Shown piece after piece: positions 1-8,271 of a stretch of DNA of 64,000 nucleotides. The notes below the pieces were generated by a model that was not told the origin of the DNA, searched no databases, and saw only the letters and a list, made by a program, of their open reading frames with translations. Origin of the DNA: Paenibacillus sp. NAIST15-1 (GTDB lineage Bacteria; Bacillota; Bacilli; Paenibacillales; Paenibacillaceae); the NCBI RefSeq assembly GCF_001894745.1, contig NZ_BBYF01000018.1, positions 1-64,000 on the forward strand, given 5' to 3'. Position 1 is the stretch's first letter. Every line of letters begins with the position of its first letter. The position numbers and the translations under genes are program-made.

Positions 1-300
1 TCGGCACTACATTTTGATGCGCTCCATGCGTTTGCGCTGTAATGCTTTGTACTTGGCCTGTTGGCTGGAAGCTGTTCGGCACTACATTTTGATGCGCTCC
101 ATGCGTTTGCGCTGTAATGCTTTGCACTTGGCCTGTTGGCTGGAAGCTGTTCGGTACTACATTTTGGTGCGCTCCATGCGTTTGCGCTGTAATGCTCTGC
201 ACTTGGCCTGTCGGCTGGAAGCTGTTCGGTACGACGTTCTGTTGTGCACCATGTGTCTGTGAAGTGATGCTGCCTACATACCCGCTCGATTGAAAGTTGT
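1..300. repeat. 75-bp in-frame tandem repeats, four copies in the window
   Basis: Units lie at 1-75, 76-150, 151-225 and 226-300, and a degenerate partial unit starts at 301. Units 1 and 2 differ at one base and units 2 and 3 at about four. Unit 4 is clearly diverged. There are no spacers. Each unit encodes 25 residues, so copy-number change keeps the reading frame. The array probably continues beyond the left edge. Confidence 0.93.
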
Positions 301-571
301 TCGGTACTACATTTTGTTCAGACTGTTGTGAAGTATAGCTATGTAGGTATCCTGACGGTTGAGGATATGCACCTCTTGTCACATCAACGTTTAACGCTCC
401 ATAGCTTCCAGAACCCAAGTTGCTGCTCATACCATAGCCAGAAGAGATTCCCGTTCCATAGCTGGCACTATTGCTTGTATAAGATACCGGATTGGACGTT
501 CCTTCGTTCACCTGCTGCACCAAATCCCGAAATTGTTGTTGACCTGGCTGGCGCAAGTACTCATTCGACAT
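1..571 (-). CDS. Repeat-rich protein of unknown function, 5' part only (possible spore protein)
   Basis: An open minus-strand frame runs off the left edge with no stop. The ATG at 571 has an AGGAGG ribosome binding site nine bases upstream. The product starts MSNEYLRQPGQQQFRDLVQQ, continues with a Ser/Gly/Tyr-rich stretch of about 60 residues, and then enters 25-residue repeats with the core QNVVPNSFQPTG followed by SITAQTHGA. I see no signal peptide, membrane segment or cysteine. The composition (Gln, Asn, Ser, Gly, His) resembles low-complexity spore coat or spore-associated proteins, and a forespore-type promoter can be drawn upstream. The spore role is inference only. I do not recognise the family. 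The total length is unknown because the gene is cut by the window. Confidence 0.7.
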   Translation of the reverse strand, partial: MSNEYLRQPGQQQFRDLVQQVNEGTSNPVSYTSNSASYGTGISSGYGMSSNLGSGSYGALNVDVTRGAYPQPSGYLHSYTSQQSEQNVVPNNFQSSGYVGSITSQTHGAQQNVVPNSFQPTGQVQSITAQTHGAHQNVVPNSFQPTGQVQSITAQTHGAHQNVVPNSFQPTGQVQSITAQTHGAHQNVVP

Positions 572-638
572 ATGCCTATTCCTCCTATGCGATCGCATCT
601 TATCCGTATGCCGCATTTATATTCACGGCGCACGATGT

Positions 639-670
639 TAGTATGGATGAACAAGAGGAACAATTATGCA
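639..670 (-). promoter_or_regulatory. Possible sigma-G-type promoter for the repeat gene
   Basis: On the minus strand TGCATA (670-665) is followed after 19 bases by CATACTA (645-639), 68 bases before the start codon. These resemble the forespore sigma-G elements (TGMATA and CATNNTA), but the spacing is one base longer than usual. The match is suggestive only. Confidence 0.35.
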
Positions 671-707
671 TTTTACAGAAAAATTCAAACAGCTGATGAA
701 ACAAACA

Positions 708-1184
708 TCAACCTCCTACTTTAGACTGGTTCATACGCTGACGGGAACTGTGATTGGAAGCCTCTACAGGAATGAGCTGACCGGCCTTGCCAAGTCCGAA
801 TGCAGGCATGTAGTTATAGACCGCTTCATACTGGCCAGGTTCAATCTGATACGTCTCATGGTAAACGCCAACCTCCCCGGCCTTGCCGGTCTGATGGAAC
901 TTGCGCCATGTTTCCTTATGGAACCCGTTTCTGGCATACCGCTCCAAGTCATCGTAGGAACGCCAGTACTGTACCAACATCGGACCACTTCGCCCAATAA
1001 AATATTCGGCATGCAGAAAGCCATGCTCCTTGTCTTGATACAGCTCCTTCATCATACGCGGCATGGCCCGTGCGACTGGCAGCCATTTGCGTACCGCAAG
1101 CCAACGATTCACTCTCATCCCGATAATAAAGACAACGAATGAGCCTTCCATCTTGGCCGCAAAGCGCCCCATATGGATCCCCAT
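708..1184 (-). CDS. DUF4188 domain-containing protein
   Basis: The 158-residue product matches the DUF4188 pattern, a ferredoxin-like monooxygenase-related family: an N-terminal MEGSFVVFIIGMRVN strand, a helix with WLPVARAMPRMMKEL, then HAEYFIGRSGPMLVQYWRS. The biochemical function is not established. The gene begins 12 bases after the TetR stop, with a GGGAGGG site between them, so the two form an operon. Members of this family often sit next to TetR regulators, which suggests that the regulator controls this protein. The C-terminal 15 residues are Ser/Gln-rich and probably disordered. Confidence 0.75.
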   Translation of the reverse strand: MGIHMGRFAAKMEGSFVVFIIGMRVNRWLAVRKWLPVARAMPRMMKELYQDKEHGFLHAEYFIGRSGPMLVQYWRSYDDLERYARNGFHKETWRKFHQTGKAGEVGVYHETYQIEPGQYEAVYNYMPAFGLGKAGQLIPVEASNHSSRQRMNQSKVGG

Positions 1185-1196
1185 CTCTATCCCTCC

Positions 1197-1835
1197 CTAT
1201 TTTGCTAGCACTTCTAAATGCTCCATATAACAGGCCATAATATCATCTCCGCGCATCATAAGATGGGCCGTTAAATAGGCTCCATAAAAAATGGTAAACA
1301 ACATCTCCGTTATTTGCCCGACACTATAACGTTCTGCGGCTTCTCCTTTGGCGATCGCCTCTTCAGCAATTCGCTGCATGAGTACATAAAGATTTGGATC
1401 AATTGCGCGAGCCTGCTCCTCTTTCCCAGGGAAAAGCAGATGAATCTCTGCATCCGTCAACATCGGCATAGGTGGATGCATCTTCTCTTCTGCAAGCAGT
1501 CCCACAAGACGCAGCATGATGCCCGGCCGAGCATGGTCATCCTCAACAATGCAGGCGAATAAATGCTTGGCAGCATCCCAGCCCCGCAGCCCCAGTTCGT
1601 CGATTTCTAGCCAGCGCTTCGTCAACCACACGCACATGTAATAGACAAGCACATCTTCCTTTTTCGGGAAGCACTTAAAAAAGGTCACCTTCGACACTTC
1701 CACTTGCGCACATAGATCTTCCACTTTCATCTCACGAAAGGATTGCTTCACACTCATGTCCAAGCAAGCTTCATAAAGTGCTATTTTTGTCTTTGCCTTC
1801 TTCCGCTCTCTCAGCGGGATATTCAACATCCCCAT
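1197..1835 (-). CDS. TetR/AcrR family transcriptional regulator
   Basis: A TetR-type helix-turn-helix fills the N-terminus: LRERKKAKTKIALYEACLDM, then MKVEDLCAQVEVSKVTFFKCFPKKEDVL. The variable C-terminal ligand and dimer domain follows. The frame could start at a TTG at 1847, but an AAGGA site directly abuts that codon. The ATG at 1835 leaves a usable 12-base spacing, so I chose it. The gene is co-transcribed with the DUF4188 gene. An 8-bp inverted repeat just upstream, between it and the divergent DUF368 gene, is a good candidate autoregulatory operator. The ligand is unknown. Confidence 0.85.
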   Translation of the reverse strand: MGMLNIPLRERKKAKTKIALYEACLDMSVKQSFREMKVEDLCAQVEVSKVTFFKCFPKKEDVLVYYMCVWLTKRWLEIDELGLRGWDAAKHLFACIVEDDHARPGIMLRLVGLLAEEKMHPPMPMLTDAEIHLLFPGKEEQARAIDPNLYVLMQRIAEEAIAKGEAAERYSVGQITEMLFTIFYGAYLTAHLMMRGDDIMACYMEHLEVLAK

Positions 1836-1876
1836 TTTTATTTCCAATCCTTTCTTGCTGGCAATACATTAAATAT

Positions 1877-1902
1877 ACTTGAGTAATTAAATTAACTCAA
1901 GT
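1877..1902. promoter_or_regulatory. Inverted repeat, candidate TetR operator
   Basis: ACTTGAGT (1877-1884) and ACTCAAGT (1895-1902) are perfect inverted arms with a 10-bp AT-rich centre. The element lies 41 bp upstream of the TetR start and 34 bp upstream of the -35 box of the divergent gene. This fits a TetR-type autoregulatory site. That it binds this TetR protein is inferred from position. Confidence 0.6.
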
Positions 1903-1936
1903 AAACCTTTGTTGCCGAGTGTAAATTCCCCTCCGT

Positions 1937-1965
1937 TTGGACTCTGTGCCCTTTTTATGTACAAT
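1937..1965 (+). promoter_or_regulatory. Sigma-A promoter of the DUF368 gene
   Basis: TTGGAC (1937-1942) and TACAAT (1960-1965) are separated by exactly 17 bp and lie about 40 bp before the GTG start of the DUF368 gene. Confidence 0.7.
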
Positions 1966-2001
1966 GAAGTGGAAAGTAACTATAGAAAAGGAGATAGATA
2001 C

Positions 2002-2817
2002 GTGTTTGAATGGAAAAATATTATTCGCGGGATTCTGATTGGGGCAAGTGACCTGATTCCCGGAGTAAGTGGGGGTACAATTGCTGTTGTACTCGGATTC
2101 TATGAGAAACTGATCGCTTCAATCAGCGGGTTCTTCAGTCGGGAGTGGAAGAAACATCTAGGCTTCCTCATTCCGTTAGGCATCGGTGTCGGTTCAGCGA
2201 TTTTGCTGCTTAGTAAAGTAATGAAGTGGCTATTGGCCGAGCATCCGCAGCCAACCTTTTTCTTTTTCCTTGGACTTATTGTTGGTATATTGCCATTTTT
2301 GTGGAGAGAAGCAGATGGATCGCGCAACTTCAAGCCTGTCCACTATATTCTGCTGCTGATTGGAGCCGCTGCCGTAGCGTGCACAGCGTTTTTCAAACCA
2401 GACGATCATAACTCGATTATTGAGCTTTCAGCATCCTCAGGGGTATTTTTATTTTTCGCTGGATGGCTGGGAAGCATGGCAATGATTCTGCCTGGCGTAA
2501 GCGGTTCATTCGTATTACTCCTGCTCGGCGCTTATCCGACGGCAATTCACGCCTTGTCAACACTGAACTTGCCGCTCATTGCCATTATTGGCGCCGGGGT
2601 AATCGTCGGATTCATTGTTAGCACAAAGTTCATCCGCTTCTTGCTTGCCAAGTTCCCATCAATCATGTATGCCATTATTATCGGCATGGTCGTTGGCTCC
2701 CTGGCCGTTGTTTATCCAGGACTGAACGGCTCAGTCGGTACACTTGCCATTAGCATCCTAATGATGATTCTCGGATTTGCTGCCGCCTATGGATTAGGGA
2801 AGCAGCAGCCGCAATGA
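2002..2817 (+). CDS. DUF368 membrane protein, putative polyprenyl-phosphate transporter (PopT family)
   Basis: The 271-residue protein is very hydrophobic, with about eight predicted membrane segments. It carries the two related DUF368 motifs, SDLIPGVSGGTIAVVLGFYE near the N-terminus and MILPGVSGSFVLLLLGAYP in the middle, an internal duplication typical of this family. DUF368 proteins (PopT) have been reported to recycle undecaprenyl phosphate across the membrane for cell-wall synthesis. Assignment to that role here is by family. The frame is open upstream, but AAAGGAG lies eight bases before a GTG at 2002, and the promoter -10 box lies inside the upstream extension, so GTG is the start. Confidence 0.85.
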   Translation: MFEWKNIIRGILIGASDLIPGVSGGTIAVVLGFYEKLIASISGFFSREWKKHLGFLIPLGIGVGSAILLLSKVMKWLLAEHPQPTFFFFLGLIVGILPFLWREADGSRNFKPVHYILLLIGAAAVACTAFFKPDDHNSIIELSASSGVFLFFAGWLGSMAMILPGVSGSFVLLLLGAYPTAIHALSTLNLPLIAIIGAGVIVGFIVSTKFIRFLLAKFPSIMYAIIIGMVVGSLAVVYPGLNGSVGTLAISILMMILGFAAAYGLGKQQPQ

Positions 2818-2850
2818 TAAAGCTTCGACTACAACATGATTGCTTATACG

Positions 2851-2898
2851 ACAGCAAGGCACCTCATCTTATTATCAGAAGATAAGGTGCCTTGCTGT
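2851..2898. terminator. Long hairpin after the DUF368 gene
   Basis: ACAGCAAGGCACCT (2851-2864) pairs with AGGTGCCTTGCTGT (2885-2898), and further pairing extends into the loop. No U-tract follows on either strand, so it may be a weak terminator or a transcript-end stabiliser between two convergent genes. Confidence 0.55.
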
Positions 2899-2962
2899 AT
2901 GAATGCACGATATGATGTTCAAATGTTGTAGGTAAGGTGCCAATATTATACGTGCTATGCCT

Positions 2963-3505
2963 CTAACGGGCATCTGACAGCTGGTGATATTGATTATGCA
3001 GCGGACGCAGCTCAAGCCAGCGTTGGAAGGATAGACCTTCCTGCTGCTCCTCATAGAGCGGATGCTCCGCCTCGCCAAGATGGGCCTCTGGCAGCTTCGA
3101 TGAGCCCTGGAATGTCAATTGCACAGGCAATGTCAATGTATCCGGGTAGCCTGGAATTGCAGATGATAGGCGTCCCTTCACGTGGCGCACCTTGCTGGAT
3201 GCCGAATGCCGCACATGTTCAGGATTAATTTGAACCCATACATCCCAGCTCACTTGCCCTCTGCCATTGCGGAACGGAACTGTCAATCTGCTGTGTATAT
3301 AGTAATATTCATCGTCCATGATGCATTCATCCGGCGTCAATTGACACCGTTCTTCCCGTTCCCACGGCTCAATCTCCGTTACATAGAATGGTGCTGTACA
3401 ATCCGTGTACACACTCGCCACAGGAGCATCGCTTGGCTTCCTTAATCGTGTGCGATGCCTCCGGCGTTTTCCTAGCAATTCTGCTCTACTTTCTCTCTCT
3501 TCCAT
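2963..3505 (-). CDS. DUF2199 domain-containing protein
   Basis: The 180-residue protein carries the DUF2199 pattern: CIMDDEYYYIHSRLTVPF, then VSWDVWVQINPEH, then IPGYPDTLTLPVQLTFQ, then AEHPLYEEQQEGLSFQRWLEL. DUF2199 proteins are soluble and of unknown function. The first 30 residues are very basic (GKRRRHRTRLRK). A GGAG site precedes the ATG at 3505. The gene stands alone, transcribed towards the DUF368 gene. Confidence 0.7.
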   Translation of the reverse strand: MEERESRAELLGKRRRHRTRLRKPSDAPVASVYTDCTAPFYVTEIEPWEREERCQLTPDECIMDDEYYYIHSRLTVPFRNGRGQVSWDVWVQINPEHVRHSASSKVRHVKGRLSSAIPGYPDTLTLPVQLTFQGSSKLPEAHLGEAEHPLYEEQQEGLSFQRWLELRPLHNQYHQLSDAR

Positions 3506-3759
3506 ATCTCTCCACTCCCTCTACTTATTTTTTACGCAAAAATAGGGAAAATGAAAGAGGGAAATTGTGAACATTTCTCAACAAAATTCTACAAAGTACA
3601 ACAAAAATGTTGTCTGTTTGTGTCGAATGATAAAAAAATGCGCCTTTATTCGATATTTCTCTTCTCTGTTTCAGCGGTAAATCAGATAGAAGTTGCAGAT
3701 AGAATCTACGTGAAAGTCATTCGCATCCTAATGACAGCTCGTGGTCATGAATCTTCCCA
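3506..3759. other. Intergenic stretch without a recognised gene
   Basis: This AT-rich spacer lies between the DUF2199 start and the prkA terminator. A short open frame on the plus strand (3551-3799) has no ribosome binding site and runs through the terminator hairpin, so I do not call it. The region should hold the DUF2199 promoter, but no clear sigma-A pair stands out. Confidence 0.5.
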
Positions 3760-3788
3760 TAAAAAAACCTGCATGCGGCAGCTGCAGG
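3760..3788 (-). terminator. Rho-independent terminator of prkA
   Basis: On the minus strand ACCTGCA pairs with TGCAGGT around a short loop, followed by seven T residues. It lies about 40 bp past the prkA stop. Confidence 0.8.
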
Positions 3789-3828
3789 TGGAAATGTAAA
3801 ATATGATCCGTCGTTCCATCTTTATAGA

Positions 3829-5724
3829 TTAACGATTAAGCAAGCTCCCTACATAGCGAAGCAATTCATTGGCGCAAACTGGGCAATACCCATGTTCCTC
3901 CATCAGTCTGGCTGAGACCTCATTAATGCGTTTCAACTGCGTTTCATCTGGCGTTTTCGTGGACGTCGTAATCTTGACGATATCCTTCAAGTCAGAGAAC
4001 AGCTTCTTCTCTACCGCCTCACGCAATCGGTCATGGCTGTTGTAATCGAATTTGCGTCCCTTGCGTGAATACGAAGACAGCCGAATGAGGATCTCTTCCC
4101 GGAACGCCTTCTTCGCATTTTCCGACACGCCGATTTGTTCCTCAATTGAGCGCATAAGCCGCTCATCTGGATCCAGCTCCTCATCCGTAAGCGGGTCGCG
4201 TATCTTCTTCCAATTGCAGAATGCCTCAATATTGTCTAGATAATTCTCGAACAAGGTCTTCGCAGATTCTTCGAACGAATAGACAAATGCCTTCTGCACT
4301 TCCTTCTTCGCAAGGCTGTCATACTCTTTGCGAGCAATCGAGATATAGTTGAGATATCGTTCCCGTTCCTCCTTCGTAATCGAAGCATGCTGATCCAAGC
4401 CGTCCTTCAAGGCACGCAGTACATCTAATGCGTTAATGCATTGAAGATTCTGCTTTATAAGCGCACTTGATATCCGGTTAATAACATATCGAGGATCTAC
4501 GCCTGACATCCCTTCCTCAGAAAATTCACTTTGCATTTCCTTCAGATCATTGTCCTTATAGCCTTCCACCTCTTCACCGTCGTACATCCGCATCTTCTTC
4601 ACTAAATCCATGCCCTGCTTCTTGCTCTCCTTCAATCGGGTCAAGATGGAGAATATAGCAGCTGCCTTGAGCGCATGCGGTGCAATATGAACATGACCCA
4701 TATCGCTCTGACTGATCAGCTTCGAATAGATGCGCTCTTCCTGCGACACCTTCAAGTTATACGGGATCGGCATGACAATCATACGGGATTGAAGCGCCTC
4801 ATTCTTCTTGTTCGCGATGAAGCCTTTGTACTCCGCCTCATTGGTGTGAGCGATGATGAGCTCATCGGCCGAGATCAGCGCAAATCGTCCAGCCTTGAAA
4901 TTCCCCTCCTGTGTGAGCGACAGCAGATTCCACAGGAACTTCTCATCGCACTTCAGCATCTCCTGGAATTCCATCAAGCCGCGGTTCGCCTTGTTCAGTT
5001 CCCCATCGAACCGATACGCGCGCGGATCAGACTCCGAACCAAACTCCGTTATCGTAGAGAAGTCAATGCTTCCCGTTAAGTCCGCAATATCCTGCGACTT
5101 CGGGTCCGATGGACTGAATGTCCCGATCCCAATTCGATTTTCCTCCGATACAAGCACTCGTTCCACCAGCACCTGCTCGATGTCGTTGTCATATTCCGTC
5201 TTCAATCGCAGTTGGCATGACGGGCAGAGATTTCCCTCAATGCGAACACCCAGCTCGCGCTCAACCTCAGGCCGAAGTTCATTCGGTATCAGGTGCAGCG
5301 GTTCTTCATGCATAGGACAGCCCTTGATTGCATATATAGCTCCCCGCTCGGTTCGGGAGAACTGCTCCATGCCCCGCTTCAGCATCGTGACCAGGGTTGA
5401 TTTCCCTCCGCTCACAGGCCCCATCAATAGCAATATCCGCTTCCGCACATCAAGCCGCTTCGCAGCAGAGTGGAAATATTCTTCCACCAGCTTCTCAATG
5501 GCACGGTCAAGACCGAATATTTCCTTATCGAAAAACTTATATCTGGTCTGCCCGTTAACCTCTTCCACACCATACGACGCAATCATCTCATACACGCGCG
5601 CATGTGCCGTCATCGCCGGAGCGGGGTCACGACGCAGCAACTCGACATATTGTTTAAATGTTCCGGTCCAGGCCAATTGTTCACTTTCGGCACGATGTTC
5701 TGAAATCCGTTTGAATATGTCCAT
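3829..5724 (-). CDS. prkA: PrkA family AAA+ serine protein kinase / sporulation protein
   Basis: The 631-residue product starts MDIFKRISEHRAESEQLAWT, as in Bacillus PrkA, and has the same length as that protein. A Walker A motif, GPVSGGKST, lies at residues 102-110. Putative metal-binding cysteines occur at 136, 167 and 170 and in a CPVC near the C-terminus. PrkA is described as a sporulation-associated serine kinase. More recent work on the Bacillus subtilis protein reports an ATP-dependent protease activity, so the true activity is debated. The frame stays open for 15 more codons upstream, but GGAGG before the ATG at 5724 and homology set the start. The usual partner genes yhbH and spoVR are not adjacent. 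A sigma-E-like promoter lies upstream. Confidence 0.95.
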   Translation of the reverse strand: MDIFKRISEHRAESEQLAWTGTFKQYVELLRRDPAPAMTAHARVYEMIASYGVEEVNGQTRYKFFDKEIFGLDRAIEKLVEEYFHSAAKRLDVRKRILLLMGPVSGGKSTLVTMLKRGMEQFSRTERGAIYAIKGCPMHEEPLHLIPNELRPEVERELGVRIEGNLCPSCQLRLKTEYDNDIEQVLVERVLVSEENRIGIGTFSPSDPKSQDIADLTGSIDFSTITEFGSESDPRAYRFDGELNKANRGLMEFQEMLKCDEKFLWNLLSLTQEGNFKAGRFALISADELIIAHTNEAEYKGFIANKKNEALQSRMIVMPIPYNLKVSQEERIYSKLISQSDMGHVHIAPHALKAAAIFSILTRLKESKKQGMDLVKKMRMYDGEEVEGYKDNDLKEMQSEFSEEGMSGVDPRYVINRISSALIKQNLQCINALDVLRALKDGLDQHASITKEERERYLNYISIARKEYDSLAKKEVQKAFVYSFEESAKTLFENYLDNIEAFCNWKKIRDPLTDEELDPDERLMRSIEEQIGVSENAKKAFREEILIRLSSYSRKGRKFDYNSHDRLREAVEKKLFSDLKDIVKITTSTKTPDETQLKRINEVSARLMEEHGYCPVCANELLRYVGSLLNR

Positions 5725-5817
5725 CCCTTTAAACCTCCATTGCTCCCGATTTGCAACACAGCCCTCCATCGCCGCTTTGCGTCTGTCTCACTTTAGAGAA
5801 AAAATTAGTGTACTACA

Positions 5818-5848
5818 TAACTATGCGGAACAAGCCTGTGAATATCAC
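5818..5848 (-). promoter_or_regulatory. Candidate sigma-E promoter of prkA
   Basis: On the minus strand GTGATATT (5848-5841) and CATAGTTA (5825-5818) are 15 bp apart. They resemble the mother-cell sigma-E elements (KMATATT and CATACAMT) and lie about 95 bp upstream of the start. Bacillus subtilis prkA belongs to the sigma-E regulon, which supports the call. Confidence 0.45.
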
Positions 5849-5875
5849 GAAATTTTCTGCATATACAAGCCCAAC

Positions 5876-5904
5876 CTTTGGTTCGATCATGAGCATGGTA
5901 TAAT
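5876..5904 (+). promoter_or_regulatory. Weak sigma-A promoter of the DUF2161 gene
   Basis: A perfect TATAAT (5899-5904) lies 86 bp before the start codon. The hexamer 17 bp upstream (CTTTGG, 5876-5881) is a poor -35 box, so strength or activator dependence is uncertain. Confidence 0.4.
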
Positions 5905-5990
5905 GGGACGAAGAGTTATAGGAAAGAGGCCCGGAGAAATCATCACAAGATTTGTCCCCCTTTTTCATCGGGAAAGGAGTAACCGTTCGT

Positions 5991-6893
5991 ATGGGCAAAT
6001 CAACATCCCCTTCTACTCGAGCCAAAAAAACGAAACAATCTGCACGCTCACAGAGTGCATCGCCTGTCCGCTCGGATTCAATCGCAGCAGAGCGGGAGCA
6101 ACAACAGGAGACGAAGGAGACGAGAGAGAAGCAAGTGGACTCGTCTAGAGTCATTCTTAAAGAATCAGAGCTGTACGCCCCAATTAAGACGTACTTTGAA
6201 GCGATTGGATATCATGTTCGGGGTGAGGTTCGCCATTGTGATATGGTTGCTATCCGCCCAGATGCGCCGGAAGCAGAGCCGATTATTATCGAATTGAAGT
6301 CTTCCTTCAACGTAACGCTGCTGCTTCAGGCGCTTGATCGGTTAAAGCTGTCGTCGACCGTATACGTTGCTGTAGCCAAAAAAAAAGCAACCCGCAGCAG
6401 CCATCCGGTATCCGGACTTCGACAATTATGCGAACGGCTCGGATTAGGATTTCTGCTCGTCACCTTCTATAAACGAAAGGCGCCATTTGTAGAGGCAATC
6501 TGTCATCCTCCTGGATGGGTAGAGCAAGCAGATCAAGCCGTATATAAGCCGAAGCCAGTCAGACCGTCCAAGACTAGAGCTGCAAGGCTTGTCCGTGAAT
6601 TCCATGCGCGCAGCGGCGACTATAACGTAGGCGGCACGACGAAGCAGCCGCTCGTTACAGCCTATCGTGAGAAAGCGCTTCGAGTGGCTAATGTTCTGGA
6701 GGAGGGCCCGCTTCGAGCTGCAGTTGTTCGCAGCAGAGCTGGAGTTGGTGATGCGGCCAGCATTTTGCAGAAAAATTACTACGGGTGGTTCGAGCGCCAG
6801 AGCCGGGGGATTTATGCACTGACCTCCGAAGGGAAAGCGGCTATTGCACAGTATGCGAATATTCTTGCGCAGCTGCCAGGATTATCGCCTTAG
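5991..6893 (+). CDS. DUF2161 protein, putative PD-(D/E)XK phosphodiesterase fold
   Basis: The 300-residue protein has a Ser/Gln/Glu-rich disordered N-terminus (about 50 residues). It is followed by a conserved block with GYHVRGEVRHCDMVAIRP and PIIIELKSSFNVTLLLQALD. The D...ELK arrangement is the PD-(D/E)XK nuclease signature known for DUF2161. The C-terminal 90 residues resemble a winged-helix segment (KQPLVTAYREKALRVANVLE, then RAGVGDAASILQKNYYGWFE). The cellular role is unknown. It could act on DNA, or it could be a catalytically derived accessory protein. The ATG at 5991 follows AAGGAG. It stands alone, divergent from prkA. Confidence 0.75.
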   Translation: MGKSTSPSTRAKKTKQSARSQSASPVRSDSIAAEREQQQETKETREKQVDSSRVILKESELYAPIKTYFEAIGYHVRGEVRHCDMVAIRPDAPEAEPIIIELKSSFNVTLLLQALDRLKLSSTVYVAVAKKKATRSSHPVSGLRQLCERLGLGFLLVTFYKRKAPFVEAICHPPGWVEQADQAVYKPKPVRPSKTRAARLVREFHARSGDYNVGGTTKQPLVTAYREKALRVANVLEEGPLRAAVVRSRAGVGDAASILQKNYYGWFERQSRGIYALTSEGKAAIAQYANILAQLPGLSP

Positions 6894-6977
6894 TCCATTT
6901 TCGGATTTATTACCCAGATCGTTAGCCTTCTATCTGAGACCTGTCCAATGCAATCCACTTCTAACCCCATCCAGTTT

Positions 6978-7020
6978 CAAAAAAAAAAAGCAAGCAGCCC
7001 AGACAGGACTGCTTGCTTCT
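6978..7020 (-). terminator. Terminator of the aminotransferase gene
   Basis: On the minus strand AAGCAAGCAG pairs with CTGCTTGCTT around a short loop, followed by a run of more than nine T residues. It sits about 40 bp after the stop. Confidence 0.88.
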
Positions 7021-7059
7021 CATGATCTCTACATTTACGAACGTTTTGCGTACGATTGC

Positions 7060-8271
7060 TTACACACCAGAGTAACGGCCCAAGAATTCGGAGGCTGCCT
7101 CTGTCAGGCGCTCCATTCCGGTACGGATGACACTCGGCTGCGCAAACGAATAGTTAAGACGCATTGTGTTGCGATTTGGTTCACCTGCATAGAAGGACAT
7201 GCCCGGAACGAATGCTACACCCTTCTCTACAGCAACCTTGAGCAATGCTTGGGCATCCAAGCCTTCAGGAAGCTCTACCCAGAAGAACATGCCGCCTTGA
7301 GGCGTATTCCACTTCGCGTCCTTCCACATCTCCTGCTGCAATTCGGAGGCCATCGTCTCCATTCGTTCTTTGTACACGGATGACAGCTTGCGAATATGTC
7401 CATCCAGATCAAATACTTCTGGCAAGAGCATCTCACTAAGGATCAACTGATCCAGAACACTGGAATGGAGATCCGCAGATTGCTTCGCGCGAGCCATCAT
7501 GCGAATAACCTGCTTATCCGCAACGATCCAGCCTGTGCGCAGTCCCGGAGCAACTGTCTTACTGAACGTGCTCGTATAGGCTACAATTCGCTCCTCTGTT
7601 TTCCCTTCCAAGGAAGCGATATTCGGTACCTTGTTATCTGTAAACTTCAAATCTCCGTATGGATCATCCTCAAATATAAGAACTTCATGCTCGCGGCATA
7701 GATCCAGCAACGCTTGTCTGCGCTCCAGGCTCCATACTCGCCCTGTCGGATTGCTGAACGTTGGTACTACATACACAAATTTCGGATTATGTTCTTTCAG
7801 CTTAGCGGCCAAATCTTCCGGAACCATACCGTTGCTGTCGCTCTCCACCGGAATGATGCGGGCGCTGTAGGAACCAAGCACTTGCAGGCAAGCAAGATAA
7901 GTTGGATTCTCCACGAGGACAACATCACCTGGATCCAGCAATGCTCTTGCGTACAAGTCAATCGCTTGCTGAGAGCCTGATGTAACTAGAATCTCATCTG
8001 CTTCCGATTCAATGCCGCGATTGGTTTGCATACGAGCAGCCAGTCTCTCACGCAGCACAACGGCACCTTCTGTCAATCCGTATTGCAAGGCTTGCGGGCC
8101 TTGACGGAATACACGCTCAGAAGCTTCACGAATCGCATCAATTGGGAACAGTTCGTCTGCCGGTAATCCTCCAGCGAAAGAGATTATCGACTTGCCCTGT
8201 GTTAATTTCAAAATATCGCGCACTACCGAGCTCTCTACAGAGCGAACGCGAGCAGAAAAATTATATTGCAT
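7060..8271 (-). CDS. PLP-dependent class I/II aminotransferase (2-aminoadipate/LysN-like)
   Basis: The 403-residue protein has the fold-type I pattern: SFAGGLPADELFP near the N-terminus, LQYGLTEG, ILVTSGSQQAIDL, NPTYLACLQVL, VVPTFSNPTGRVW, FEDDPYGDLKF, and the PLP-lysine motif YTSTFSKTVAPGLRTGW. It has no GntR domain, so it is an enzyme and not a MocR regulator. The closest described group is the 2-aminoadipate transaminase / valine-pyruvate family, but the substrate cannot be fixed from sequence. An upstream in-frame extension to 8388 has no ribosome site, whereas AGGAAGGGA lies before the ATG at 8271. The gene is monocistronic. Confidence 0.88.
   Translation of the reverse strand: MQYNFSARVRSVESSVVRDILKLTQGKSIISFAGGLPADELFPIDAIREASERVFRQGPQALQYGLTEGAVVLRERLAARMQTNRGIESEADEILVTSGSQQAIDLYARALLDPGDVVLVENPTYLACLQVLGSYSARIIPVESDSNGMVPEDLAAKLKEHNPKFVYVVPTFSNPTGRVWSLERRQALLDLCREHEVLIFEDDPYGDLKFTDNKVPNIASLEGKTEERIVAYTSTFSKTVAPGLRTGWIVADKQVIRMMARAKQSADLHSSVLDQLILSEMLLPEVFDLDGHIRKLSSVYKERMETMASELQQEMWKDAKWNTPQGGMFFWVELPEGLDAQALLKVAVEKGVAFVPGMSFYAGEPNRNTMRLNYSFAQPSVIRTGMERLTEAASEFLGRYSGV

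Noticed and set aside
14..262. Plus-strand frame through the tandem repeats
   Set aside because: It is antisense to the repeat gene, which has a good ribosome site, and it arises only from the repeat periodicity.
1..300. Repeat array as a CRISPR locus
   Set aside because: The 75-bp units abut with no unique spacers, stay in one reading frame and have no dyad symmetry or cas genes nearby.
3551..3799. Plus-strand frame between the DUF2199 gene and prkA
   Set aside because: No ribosome site, no protein-like features, and it passes through the prkA terminator.
4853..6148. Long plus-strand frame of about 430 codons opposite prkA
   Set aside because: It is antisense to a clearly conserved kinase gene, runs into the DUF2161 start and gives low-complexity Ser/Arg-rich text without a ribosome site.
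7060..8271. Aminotransferase as a second MocR regulator
   Set aside because: The true start leaves no room for a GntR domain. The extra N-terminal codons lack a ribosome site and show no helix-turn-helix.
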